From assembly GCA_000320605.2 (NCBI GenBank), contig KB445804.1, positions 798,895 to 862,894 of the forward strand: 64,000 nt of DNA, written 5' to 3'. Of the stretch, positions 23,101 to 33,691 are shown piece by piece; within the stretch, counting starts at the first letter, position 1; the number at the start of each line of letters is the position of its first letter. The position numbers and the translations under genes were made by a program. The DNA is from Gelatoporia subvermispora B (lineage: Eukaryota; Basidiomycota; Agaricomycetes; Polyporales; Gelatoporiaceae). The notes beneath the pieces were generated by a model. It was given only the letters and a program-made list of their open reading frames with translations, did not search any database and was not told the origin of the DNA.

Positions 23101-24139
23101 GCACCTGATCCAAGAGCGCGGCGAGGAGGCGCCGCTATTTCATGACTGGCTCGCGGAGTTGTACCTTCGCATGACACTCACAGCTAAGAAGCAGGGCAAC
23201 TCGGGTACTATTTTAACGTCATGATCTCCGTTGTAGCGAGCATACATTAACCTGCACTACAGAGCTATACAAGAAGATGTACACGAGACTCCTCAACTTC
23301 ATCGACACGACACACTACTACCATACGGATCGGTTATACGGACTGCTTCCCTCGGATGGTGAGCATTTGTCTTTCTTGCAATCATCACTTCGGATTACCC
23401 ACTGTCCACAGATCTGTTCGAAGCCAAAGCAATCCTTCTTGGCCGGCTCGGGAGACATGACGCCGCGCTCGAAGTATACGTCTACCGGTTGCACGACTAT
23501 ACCAAAGCCGAGGAGTACTGCAAGCGCATCTACACGCCGGGTCCGGACAGCCCCACCTCGAGCGTCTTCCTCACCCTCCTCCGCATCTACCTCCGCCCGT
23601 CCCCGTCGTCAGCGCTGTCCCCTACATCCCCCCATGCAGCGTCCCCTTCCTCCCTCCTGGCTCCGGCTCTGGCGCTGATTCGGCGGCACGGCCCACGCCT
23701 CGACACACTGGAGACGCTGCACCTCCTCCCGCCGCTCGTTCCTGCAGCGGATGTGCGCCCGTTCTTGCTCGCGGCACTCCGTGCGCCCGTGTTTGACCGG
23801 CGCGTGGTGCGTGAGGTGACGCGTGCGCGTGAAGAACAGGTGGCCAGGAAACTCATGCTACTTCAGTCGCGCAGGGTGCGCGTCTCGGACAGTCGCATGT
23901 GAGCCGTCCTGGACACTTATGACGGAGCCGAAAGTTTCATAACTGACCCTGTTACAGATGCCCGCAGTGTCACAAGAGGATTGGACATAGCGTTATCGCA
24001 GTGCATGCGCCACGGTACGTTCAATCAACGTAACATCCACGAGCTCTGTGGCTGATGCAGTTGCTCCTTTAGCGGTGAGGTCACACACTACCAGTGTCGA
24101 GAAGCATTCTCCCGGAAGCTCAAGGAGATGAGGGTATAG
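20195..24139 (+). CDS. VPS39: Vam6/Vps39 HOPS tethering subunit
   Basis: Fifteen exons join exactly: 20195-20267, 20317-20379, 20430-20543, 20594-20850, 20901-21180, 21234-21314, 21366-21790, 21840-22643, 22696-22766, 22819-22960, 23009-23204, 23263-23358, 23412-23898, 23958-24014 and 24073-24139, giving 1070 aa. Residues 1 to about 350 are the CNH/beta-propeller region (KERAESLTAQGDRLYIG, NSLVVLSESSVTLYPLP). The central helical CLH region and Vps39 domains 1 and 2 follow (RSVETLMRFLSDRRPKVAG, SELIFLYNGKRMHAKALDLL, DYTKAEEYCKRIY). The end has paired cysteines (CPQCHKRIG, HYQC). The protein tethers vacuolar and late-endosomal membranes with Ypt7. Introns 1 and 3 use GC donors, and 22258-22311 is an optional in-frame 54-nt intron. 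Confidence 0.93.
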
Positions 24140-25797
24140 CCGCCTATTTGTCTATGTACCTGTGTGGCGGAATTCTCCAACTCGGATGTCTACCGACATG
24201 ATCAACATTATGGAACTTCGGAATGCAAGTATGGCAAAATGTGTACATGCACCGTAGAACGTGTGCAGCACGGCACAAAACTCGCGGAGCCTCGTATCTC
24301 GCGTTGTCGAGAGTCTGCGCCGTGATTTTTGTATGTGCAAGTAAGGAAACGGAGCGTACGGCGACAGTACGCAACTGAGATATGTGCCTCCGCCATGTGC
24401 CTATGCGACATGTCAAGTCCAAGGACTGCCTCCTGAGTTGGCAGTTGCGGCTGGCTGTGGCAAGCAAGGGCAGCAGCACTGTGTATATTATACTCCATCG
24501 CGACTTACGACGCGTGACGATTGAATTCGCTGCTTCCTTATTGTCTTCTATGTCATCGAATCTTTGTGTGCGTGCACGTTCTCATCATTCTCATCATTCT
24601 GAATTTTGACATGCACATCTCAACAGTTTCTCACACCTCGAGTGCTCAATGAATATCCACGACCGCTAACCCCCCTGTCCCTTCACCTCCGTTTTGATGA
24701 CCTGACACAGCTTGCTGGTCGCCATTGGGGCTCTGGTGCCCGCTCTACTCTGGACGAAAGCCGCCTAGAACTCGATGTAATTTGCCACGAGAAGGCGACG
24801 CCAGTCCAGAGCCAGCTCTTACTTGCCACGAATCTTCGAGTGTCCAGTTTGGTGGCAATATGATCGTCGGGACTCGGGTTCGTTGTCGCTTCTAGGCGCA
24901 GCGTTAGTCTGTCGAGAAACGATATCGTGCAGATGTTGAGCCGACGATGTCGAGGTCTGTAGCATAAAGCGAACATCAGCATCAACATTTTTGAAGTCGG
25001 GGATTGGGACGGCGAAGAAGTTGGAACTGACGCTTACATGTCAGCTTCGGGTAGCGTCCACTCAGTGCGTCGTCGAGAGCAATCCGGAATGTCGTCATAG
25101 TTGACAGGATGAAGTATTGAACAGCAAGACGACGCCCGCTGTGAAGGCGAGACGTGGGTTCGTGTTGAGGACGGATGATGGTTGGTGCTGAAGCGTCGCA
25201 CAATGGTCAGCCTCAACTTTCTAGTCATGGTGGCATGTAGCGGCGAGCATGGGAGCGGAGGGTTGTGCTTGCTGGTTACTCGTAGGCAAGGTCGAGGGGT
25301 TTGATTCTCCGTCGAATTCGCGCCAATACGGGAAGGAAGGAGCGTGGTTTAGGCATGGAGGACAAGCAGGGAAAGTGCGGACGACTATGACTCAGTCACT
25401 TAAGCAAAGGGTTATGCGGGAGAGTAGAGGGAGATGGTGGTGGTTGAGTGAAGAAAATATGAAGGCCGAGGGCGGGTTTTTACATTCAAACGAGAGGTGG
25501 TTGATCGAGCGGCTGACATGGATGTCCACCGTGTTTCTCCGTCTTTGCTCCATTCATTCCGTCGATCCCCGTCTGGTTTTCAGCTGATTGTTCTGATTTC
25601 CGTCCGTTAGAAATATAGCGATGAGGATGGCATCACGGAACTGCAGCTGGCCATGCGGTCGGTTACATGTTACACGCTGCACATGCAAGACGATTACACG
25701 AGGACGTTGATACACGCAACCAATACAGCCTATAATACACCGTGCGCCATACTATACACGCCCATCAAACTGCGAGAGGTCCAATGGTACTATCCGC
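24140..25797. other. Gene-poor interval containing a small repeated ORF
   Basis: This 1.66-kb stretch between VPS39 and the Hva1-like gene has no long coding frame. Its only recognisable content is the short minus-strand ORF at about 25030-25098, which has a homologous partner near 61450-61512. The direct repeat TCTCATCAT occurs twice near 24580. Confidence 0.45.
25030..25098 (-). other. Short ORF start, member of a dispersed pair
   Basis: The minus strand begins ATGACGACATTCCGG and reads MTTFRIALDDALSGRYPKLT, followed by a consensus splice donor GTAAGC. The same start, the GCTCTCGAC core, the ACCCGAAGCTGACATGT end and a donor-like GTGAAG occur at 61512-61445. The downstream exon is not resolved: a candidate acceptor ends TGCTACAG near 24960. 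I do not recognise the family; it may be a small gene or the edge of a dispersed repeat. Confidence 0.35.
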
Positions 25798-26153
25798 TTA
25801 GGCCTTCCCGACAATGTTCGTCTCCTGTGAATGGAATAAGCAATAGGTCCGAAGGCGTTACACGGGTACCGGAGACTCGCCTGGTAGTTGGTCGACTTGC
25901 CAGTCGAGTCGTTCTTAATGGTGTAGCGGGTAGTCTGGACGAAGTTCTGTGAGCATATGCACCAAGACACATCAAGCTAGAGACATACCCCATCCTCCAC
26001 CTCGACGATATTCTGGATCACACCTGTAGAGTGCGAGACGTTGTCGCTGTTACCACCGATGGGGCGGTATTCGACCTTGTCACCCTTCTGTGGGAGATGT
26101 CAGCGCGGTGTCGTAGGTTCAAAAAGTAACGAGATCATACCTGGTAAGCCATT
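25798..26153 (-). CDS. Hva1/Tudor small protein, 67 aa
   Basis: Exons 26153-26142, 26087-25989, 25946-25881 and 25824-25798 give a 67-residue protein beginning MAYQKGDKVEYRPIGG and ending STNYQETNIVGKA. This matches the hypervirulence-associated Tudor-like domain (Hva1_TUDOR) over its whole usual length: KGD.VEY, TGVIQNIVE and YTIKNDSTGK are the core strands. The last intron (25825-25880) has a GC donor (CCAG/GCGAGT); only this joint gives the family's conserved C-terminus. Intron 2 is 42 nt, near the lower size limit. Such proteins are small, cytosolic or nuclear, of uncertain function. It is divergent from the TOM13 gene. Confidence 0.88.
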
Positions 26154-26551
26154 GTAGATGATAATAAACGAGGTTTTATGGAGAGGTTCTGAGTTTAAGT
26201 GTGCGCGGAAAATCTGGGGCTAGAAGACGAGAATGCCGGGGTTTATATACACGCCTCGAGTGCAAGAGATGCAGACGTGAGGTCATTGGTGTCGTCACAG
26301 GCTTAGCAGCAGCTGTGGTTCTCGATGAGGAAATATTTGGCGTAGCGGGGGGGATGATGACGAGCAGTGGCGAGAGCGCCGCGCGCCCAGCGGTAACGCC
26401 ATCATCTGCGCAAGAAGCACGAACTGCTCCCCGCACCTGCCATATCGGGCACGGCGAATCGAAGCTCGGGATCCGCCGCGGGTAACCCTAAGCTAGTGTT
26501 TGATTCCCCCACTGCACTCGCTCACGGCCAACAGACCCACTTCTCGGCCAG
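26154..26551. promoter_or_regulatory. Divergent promoter region (Hva1 / TOM13)
   Basis: A 398-bp gap between divergent starts. It must carry both promoters. No TATA box is evident on either strand. Confidence 0.45.
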
Positions 26552-27751
26552 ATGTCTGACTCCCTCAACCCCGAGGAGGAGGGCCTCCTCCAGGTTCGTT
26601 CACGCCTCCCATCATGTCTCCGTCATCGTCACTGACAGCGAGCTCGGTCTCCGCAGTCCGCGCTCTCGACCGCGTTCACGCCCGCGCCCCTCCCCCGCCA
26701 AACCGCTCAACCTCCGGAGCCCGCTCCAGCCTCAGTGCCGGCACCCGAGCCTGCAGCAGAGCCCGCCCCTTCTGCACCCGCGGAGGTCGCGATCGACGCT
26801 GACGCGGACGCGCGCTGGCGCGCCGAGTACGAGCAGCACGTCGCCGAATGGCGCCAGCGCTCGGCCGAGCAGCGCGACAAGGCCGAGCAAGAGCGCGCAC
26901 GCTGGGAGGAAATCCGCGAGCGCGAGAGGGAGGAGGCCAAGCAGCTCGGCAAGGTCGAAAGCAGCTGGGAGAACGTCGGCGCGAGCACCAGTGCCAGTGC
27001 CATCGCGAGCACTAGCGCGAGTGTCACCGCGGGCGAGTCACCGAGCCCTGTGGATGTGAGGGATCTGGTCACCGGCGAGGGCCAGGGCGGACACACGCAG
27101 GAATTCCTCGAGGTGTGTCTAAATTCATCCAGTCTGATGTTCGGGCATACTAAATCCACCGTTCGTTAGACCGTCCTTCCCGGCAGTCACGCCGAGCAAC
27201 CCTCAACCGAGGAGTCATCCCCTCCCGCACACGCGCACGGCCCCGACTCCGACCCCGACTCTGGCTCCGGCTCGAACAAACACGAGAAGTGGGAAGACAT
27301 ACCCTCCTCACTCACATCGTCCTACCCCTCGCTCTCCTTCCCTTCCGACCCGCATTCACCGCAATCGCCGACCCAGACGCTGCACGCGCGTCCGCACGGC
27401 ACACACGCGCACGCGCACAGTCACGGTCACAAGCATAGCCATGATCACGAACATGCCGCTCACGACCACCATCATGCGCATGCGCCCGCCCACGGGCACA
27501 AAGGAGGCTCAGCGACCCTCGCGATCTTCGACGGAACGCTCTCAACCGGTGCACGCGCCCGTGCGCTGCTTGCCAGCGTCGCGATCAACCTCCTCCTGCC
27601 ATTCGTGAACGGCGTCATGCTCGGTTTCGGTGAGATCTTCGCCAAGAACGTTCTCGTGCGGTGGTTAGGCTGGCGTTCACCGGGCGCGGTGGTCGCCAAC
27701 CTGGGACTGGGCACGTCGAAAGAGAGGGACGATCGCACACCTAGGCGATAA
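26552..27751 (+). CDS. TOM13/Mim1-type mitochondrial outer-membrane protein with His-rich linker
   Basis: Exons 26552-26593, 26657-27112 and 27170-27751 give 359 aa. Residues about 55-125 are charged and helical (EWRQRSAEQRDKAEQERAR). A conserved-looking acidic motif EKWEDIPSSLTSSYPSLSF follows near 212. Residues 237-277 are a histidine-rich stretch: 18 His in 41. The TOM13 core is at about 298-334 (INLLLPFVNGVMLGFGEIFA, then LVRWLGW), the single outer-membrane helix of the Mim1/TOM13 family that assists insertion of alpha-helical outer-membrane proteins and TOM assembly. The protein is far longer than yeast Mim1 (113 aa), all added N-terminally. Codons are GC-rich, especially in exon 2. Confidence 0.85.
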
Positions 27752-27958
27752 CTGCTATTCTGAAAACGATACAACAGGAGCATATAGTAGGAACTCTGGA
27801 CGAGGACTTCTTGGTGTATGCTTGTGCACGATAGATCACAACTGTAGACTGAACATCAACGGGTATCAACCACCCAGACTGATTTGTCTGCCTCCACCAA
27901 TTACAGCACGGGTATCATACGGTATGTGTATAGAACAAATCATAGCCATTCTGGTCCT

Positions 27959-30272
27959 TCAAGCTCGTCCTCTCGTCTCTCCATTGAGGACCTTCCCTAC
28001 CGCCTCCTCCTGGCGCGCCAACCACAGTCCGAACGCCGGCGTGCGTAGCCAGCGCGTGTAAAACTCTTGCCTTCGTGTGTTCGACTTGAAAGGAAGCGCA
28101 GCGCCATGAGTTGCGAGGCTCGCCAGGAACGCGCGCTCGCTGAATGGCTTCAAGCGCAGTCCCGCGGTCCCTACGCTTCCTTCGCCCACACCTGCTTCTG
28201 CACGCACGGCGGCGAGTCTGCTCGGCGGCGGCGTGTTCGCGACTCGGGGGAGGCTGGCAGAGGACGCGGTGCTGAGCGACGTAGACGAAAGCGACGCTCC
28301 AGAAAGCGGCGAAGCTGCGCGCGCAGAGGCAGACTCGGACGGCTTAGGGATAAGTGATTGCAGGTACCGCTGCAGCGGAACAAGCAGTGCTGCCGTGCGG
28401 GCTGAGAAATGCTCGCGGAGGGCGGCAGATGCCTCACGCATGATTTCTATTCAATGATGTTAGAACATAGTTAAGAAGCCCCCGTTATACAACGAAGGCA
28501 TCGTTCAATGGGAAGACGCACCAGCTCTTCGAGGATTATCGTCGTTCATGTTACATGCGTCCTCAAGGCGCTTAAGCAGAGTGCGGTCGCGAGATACGTA
28601 TCGCCTGTGTGTATGCGTGGTCCATCCAGGAGCTGGACCCGGGCCCCCTAGATTGTCTTTCTCTCTTTCACGTCGGCTCTTCTTATGGCTAGCGTAGGTG
28701 ATGGTATGAGTATATTTGTAAGAATGCACAGCATGAGTGCTTACGGGGACCGGCCCAAAGCGAGTAAATGCGGCCAATGCTTGCACGCCCGCTCAAAGAA
28801 GGGATTTGTTACGCCGAGCAAAATACCAGCACGAGGTGGTTGCGGGTTGACCAGTGTAGCGTGCTCCGCATCATGAATAGTGAAGAAGGGGCGGAAGTCA
28901 CCGGCGAATGGTATCTGCAGAATCACTACCATGAGTTTCTTCGTCAAGTCATCAGGATGGCCGAGACATACCGGGCGGATGAGATCGCGTAACCACCAGA
29001 CAGCTTGGCTCGTAATCGCAGGTGACGCCCCAAATATAAGGATGGGCTCGCACAGTACGAGACATTCCCAGATGGACCAGAGATGCGAGAAGCAAGCCTC
29101 AAACAGTGTCAGGATTGGTGGTTCTGACGGAGCATGTGACACCAGGACCTGTTCGTGCGATGGGTGAACTGTCGTAATACATGATGCATCGGACCTACTG
29201 GAGGTCCCCGTCCGGCAAGCTGATGCTTCCGGTCGGCAGGCGTGATGGAAGCGGAACCCTGTTGTGCGTCGTCTGTATGCGGAATCTCGACATTCAAGAC
29301 GGAGCCTAGGAAGCCCAGTTCAACAGAGACACCTGGACATGGATCCGGCCTTTTCTTCGCTAGCATTAGCGTAATTTTCTCTGAACGGATGGTACGGAAC
29401 CAAGGCATACCAATTAGCAATGTTGTGACAAGCAGACTCAAGCATTGGGCCGCCATGTGCCACGAAGGTTGGACCAAGCTTGATGAGGAGGGCATGGAAG
29501 AGCGCGGGGTAGGGTAATTGCGTCAAGAATACGAGGGATCGCTGTTGAGGCAACGCATGAGTGCGGATCACATCTTACTGAACAAATGAACGAATACCTG
29601 CTGGTATCCTCGTCTAGACGATGCGTCCCTCCGCTGCGAGAAGTACGAAAACCCGTAGACGAACCCATCGTTTGCGACCGGTCGCGCGGCGTCAAATGCG
29701 GGCACCTGTTCAGGGTCGGCGTCGTGCCTATCTTGCAAGCGAATGCGAAACGAGTGCACTTGCGCGCCTTCTTCGAATTGCGTAGAGTCCGGAAAGGATG
29801 AGAAAGCTCTGCAGATACTTCGTCAGACCTGACGGAGACAAATGGAACAGACGCCAGCCAATTCACATGTTCTCCGCCTCGGATGGCAACAAGTCGAGTG
29901 GCGGGTATACACTGCAGATCTTCGGTCCGACGTCTAGGTCGAAATCCACTACAGGTCATGTCTCAATCAGTCCAGGTCCCAAGTCCAACCATGTGCTGTC
30001 GCACCTATCACGAGGCCTTGCACCCATCTACGCAACTTCACGACCTTCTCGGGCTCCATGGCTAGTCCATCCATGCTAACGGTGCGCTTGTGAGACGATG
30101 AAGGCATGCGGGGTAGGGTATTGTTTCGCGAGAGACGACGCGGCTGCACGAACTTCTTATGCGGGAGATCTGGAGACGAAGGGGACTTGAGAGACAGCGA
30201 CCTCCCGGGGGGTGAACCAGATGCGTGAGACAGCGTCAGGGAACCAATGTCTGTCTCAAGGTCTTCAGCCAT
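27959..30272 (-). CDS. DENND6-like DENN-domain protein (Rab GEF)
   Basis: About nine exons are joined by short introns from ATG 30272 to the stop at 27959, roughly 560 aa. A Ser/Arg-rich leader (to about residue 75) precedes the uDENN entry VKLRRWVQGLVIVDFDLDVG and YPPLDLLPSE. Then come RSLVFLTQLPYPALFHALL, ELGFLGSVLNVEIP, CLVLCEPILIFGASPAITSQ, GDFRPFFTIHDAEH and GILLGVTNPFFERACKHWP, in the order found in DENND6/FAM116 proteins, which activate Rab GTPases of endosomal traffic. The last exon (28446-27959) ends with a conserved helix PFKSNTRRQEFYTRWLRTPA. AVL9-type DENN proteins are the main alternative. Confidence 0.85.
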
Positions 30273-30706
30273 GGTTGCCGTCGTTGTCGACTGTCAAGCA
30301 ACAGAGCTGACTGAAGGGATGCGCAATGCCGAGAGCTGGTGGCTCTGGCTGTCCAAGAAGCATCACCGTATGGTGTTTGCCTAATCCGGATGCACGCAAC
30401 CCATATGCAGTCGTCTCAATCACAGGAACTGAGCTCAATCTTACAATCACCCACACTCAGTGACTTATCGGCATGAAAACCAGCAGGTCCATAATGATTG
30501 TTGTAAATAAACTGCGAGGGGCATGTTCAAGCTTGTGGTCTACAGAGAAAGTTCCTGACCAAACTGACTAGGAATACAGTGGATTACACTACAAGAATGT
30601 GTGAATAGTAGTCGGCGGCCAAATGTCAGTTACTCGTGATACATCGTCGTCATGAAGGTGTGCAGATTGGTTCGCTACACGTCGAGCGTCGAGCGTCCAC
30701 GCCACA
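30273..30706. other. Intergenic, DENND6 5' and acyl-CoA dehydrogenase 3' region
   Basis: A 434-bp gap between two minus-strand genes. No supported coding frame or RNA gene. It likely contains the DENND6 promoter and the dehydrogenase terminator. Confidence 0.4.
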
Positions 30707-33185
30707 TTATAGTCTGGCATCCTTGGGTATGGCTCGAAGAGCCTGACGAACACCCAGATCGCCGAGGACATCCTCCGCTGAGACCAGTGGTCAGTAACCA
30801 TCCAGAGAGATTAATATAACGTTGAGCATACCTCCTCCTAAGATTGAATCGAAAGTAACAGTCCTATGATACTGTTTTACGAAAGTGAGCTGGCGAAAGG
30901 GCAGGATGTCACGTGAATACGTACGTGCTCAATATGGCGACCCATCCCACTCTTCGTGATCCCGCGACCTCCGAAGATCTGCACAGCATCTCGAGCAGTA
31001 TCTTGTGCGCATCGAGTGCTGTACATCTTGAGCAGCGCAATAGGACTGACAATAAATCCAGGTAAGTAGCAAATCCGTCCGGTGGTAACTGCAAAGCTCA
31101 CCCGGCAAGGTGTTTGGCTTGTTGCTTGTAATTCTGTGACATAAGTCGCGGTTAGGTTCTGGGCAACATTTTCAAAATGGAAGGCTTGAGCACTGACCAT
31201 GTTGTTCATCTGATACGTGATATTCTCAAGCCAGCTTTGAACGCTCTCAGCGCGAGCAATCATTGCTGCAAGCTTGCTGCGAATCACAGCTTGGGCATGC
31301 AATGGCTTGCCGAAAGCCTTGCGTTGGTTGGTCCATCTGGATCGAATTAAGAGATCGAATAAAATGGAATGATGGAAGGGTTCTTACTTGAGGCACTCCT
31401 CGACAATCAATCGCTGCGATCGTGCTGAACTGCAGCACATCACCCATCGCTCGTGATTGAAGTTACTTAGAGGAAGTTAGACATTAAAGATATAGATCGT
31501 ATTTGACAAATGCGACAGACCTGAGGATGACGAATACACCATCTCCCTCTGGGCCAAGCGTGTTCTCAACTGGAACCTTGACGTTCTCAAAAGTGATATA
31601 CGCTGTTCCGGCAGTAGGGGAATAGGATGTCTTGATGGACTTTGTCTCAACACCTTCCCCGCGCTCAATGAGCAGAACAGTCAGACCGCTCTGCGTGGAA
31701 TTTATGAGTAACGAGTGCTATTGAGGAGACATATCAAACGTACATCCGTCTTGCAGCCTACAGTGAAGCTAGTGACACCATTAGATTTATCGAGATGCGT
31801 GCAAATCTAACTTACTAGTCCGAGAATCTGGATCAAACTAGGTGAGTTGTAATGAAAGTAACGTGGCAGGATTACACGCACGTTCCGTTCGTAATCCACT
31901 TCTTCGTTCCGTTAACAATCCAGAACTTGCCATCCTCGGTCTTCACGGCAGTAGTCTTCAGACCAGACACGTCGGAACCTGCGAACGCCTCGGAGATAGC
32001 CAAAGAGATGAACTTCTTGCCCGAGAGAACCTCATTCATTACACGGTCCCTCAGGGCGGGTGCGCCGAAGTTCATGACAGGTGGGAGACCGATTACACCA
32101 CCGCCGTTGAGTCCATCTCCGTAACCACGGCATCCGTGCCTAGTGATCTCTTGATTGATGATCATCTACAACATATGTAGCACAATCACGACAGATCACC
32201 GAGCATATACGCACTTCATGGAAGTAGTCGAACTGCATGCCATCGTCAGCTTAGACACTGGAAGCGAAAAGATCTGACGTACTTCTTCTGGCTTGACGAG
32301 GCCACCCATCAGGGTCAGTCCCTTCAAGTGTTTTCCAGGACCAAGTCGCATGGCGTGGAGGTTCACCTCACTGCAACATATTAGGCACATGGGAAACATC
32401 GAGAAAGCTAGACACATACGCCATCTTCTCAACAACACTGAGACTGGGCCGCTTTCCATCTTCCTCTCGTGCCTAGAGTTATGTAAGTTTACGAAAATGA
32501 AAAAGCGCGGATAAGAGGACACACCTGTGCATCCGGAATGATCACCTCGTCCGTGAACTTGCGCATCGCCTGTTGGAAGCGCCTGTGGCCCTGCATGCAA
32601 TGTATCGAGATTCAGCATGAGGCTACATATTGGAAATATCATGCGCACCTCACTGAAGTATGGGCTGTGATATCCTTCAGCAAGCCAGGTAGGCTCTGCA
32701 TACGGAACCCTGCTGATAGCCCCTGGAACTGTGCCCTTGACGAGACTTTGCTCTCCCTGAATGATTCCGATCTGGAGCCTAGCATATTGTGGCCTCTCTA
32801 GCACTTCATGGCGGTGGAGACCATAGAATGCCTCGGTCGCATCTTGTCCGGCTGCACAGAGCAATGAAAACTTGCTCTGAGGGACACGCCCAGGAAGACG
32901 TACGTATATCGTCTGCGAAGAATACTGAAACCCCTCCAGGATGGAGGTCCTTAAACTTGGAGACGTTGTATACCTTAGAATCTACGATGATCCACTGCAC
33001 ATAGGTCACTTGTCAGACCCGTCGTGAGAGCAGAGGCAAGTCAGGGGCTCACCAGGTCGTCTGGTGTGTTATGCTGCGAGGATTCAAACCATATGTCAGT
33101 CCACAAATCGCAGGCTTCTCATTCGTCAGTGACGTACCTTCGCGACCTCCTCACGCGTGAACTGCTTTAACTCCTTCGTGGCCAT
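30707..33185 (-). CDS. Cytochrome b5-acyl-CoA dehydrogenase fusion
   Basis: The ATG is at 33185 and the stop at 30709-30707; many short exons give about 520 aa. Residues about 20-85 are a cytochrome b5-type heme domain (VYNVSKFKDLHPGG, then YGLHRHEVL, supplying both heme His). The acyl-CoA dehydrogenase domains follow: middle domain FISLAISEAFAGSDVSGLK and VNGTKKWITNG; C-terminal FAD-binding helices NQRKAFGKPLHAQAVIR and the signature QIFGGRGITKSGMGRHIEH. The fusion occurs in other fungi. It presumably oxidises an acyl-CoA with FAD, the b5 domain possibly serving electron transfer. No transit peptide or SKL-type peroxisomal signal is visible (C-terminus DARL), so the compartment is unclear. 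Confidence 0.88.
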
Positions 33186-33691
33186 GTCGTATCAGAATAT
33201 AAAGTCTAGAGATATGATGAGGAGAGCGATGGATGCGCATGCGACATCATCCTAGCAGCACTTATAGGGAGCGAACGCACAATCACATGAAATCGTGAGG
33301 GATGACGCCACGTGCCATGAACTGCACAGCGCGGATCTCGGGCAACAAGGACAGCGGAGGCTGCATGTTCCGAAACAGGCCACGCTGCGCACGAGCGGAA
33401 CTACATCAAATGGGAACGCGCGCATTGCCCGTCGGCAGCTATTTGTAATCGTCATCGTCCTTGCCCCGGACTGCTCAGGGACATGTGCGGGGTAGACTGG
33501 GGTGTGCTCAGGGTGCTCCAGCCAGGGCCGCGGGGAAGCCATCGCAGGCTCGCGGATCAAGAGCACATACTATGCTCTGATTTTGTCCAAGCCTTTACTG
33601 TATCTCTCAGCAGCTGAAAATCTGATCGGTCATGCGTCTCGGCTATACATTATAGTATTCGAAATTTGGTCGAACCATTCCCGCAAGTAGC
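33186..33691. other. Intergenic, dehydrogenase 5' region
   Basis: A 506-bp gap upstream of the dehydrogenase start and downstream of the next minus-strand gene. Nothing beyond presumed promoter and terminator was seen. Confidence 0.4.

Noticed and set aside
25240..25320. tRNA-like B-box near GGTTTGATTCTCC
   Set aside because: The flanking bases do not form a T stem, and no acceptor, D or anticodon arm can be folded around it.
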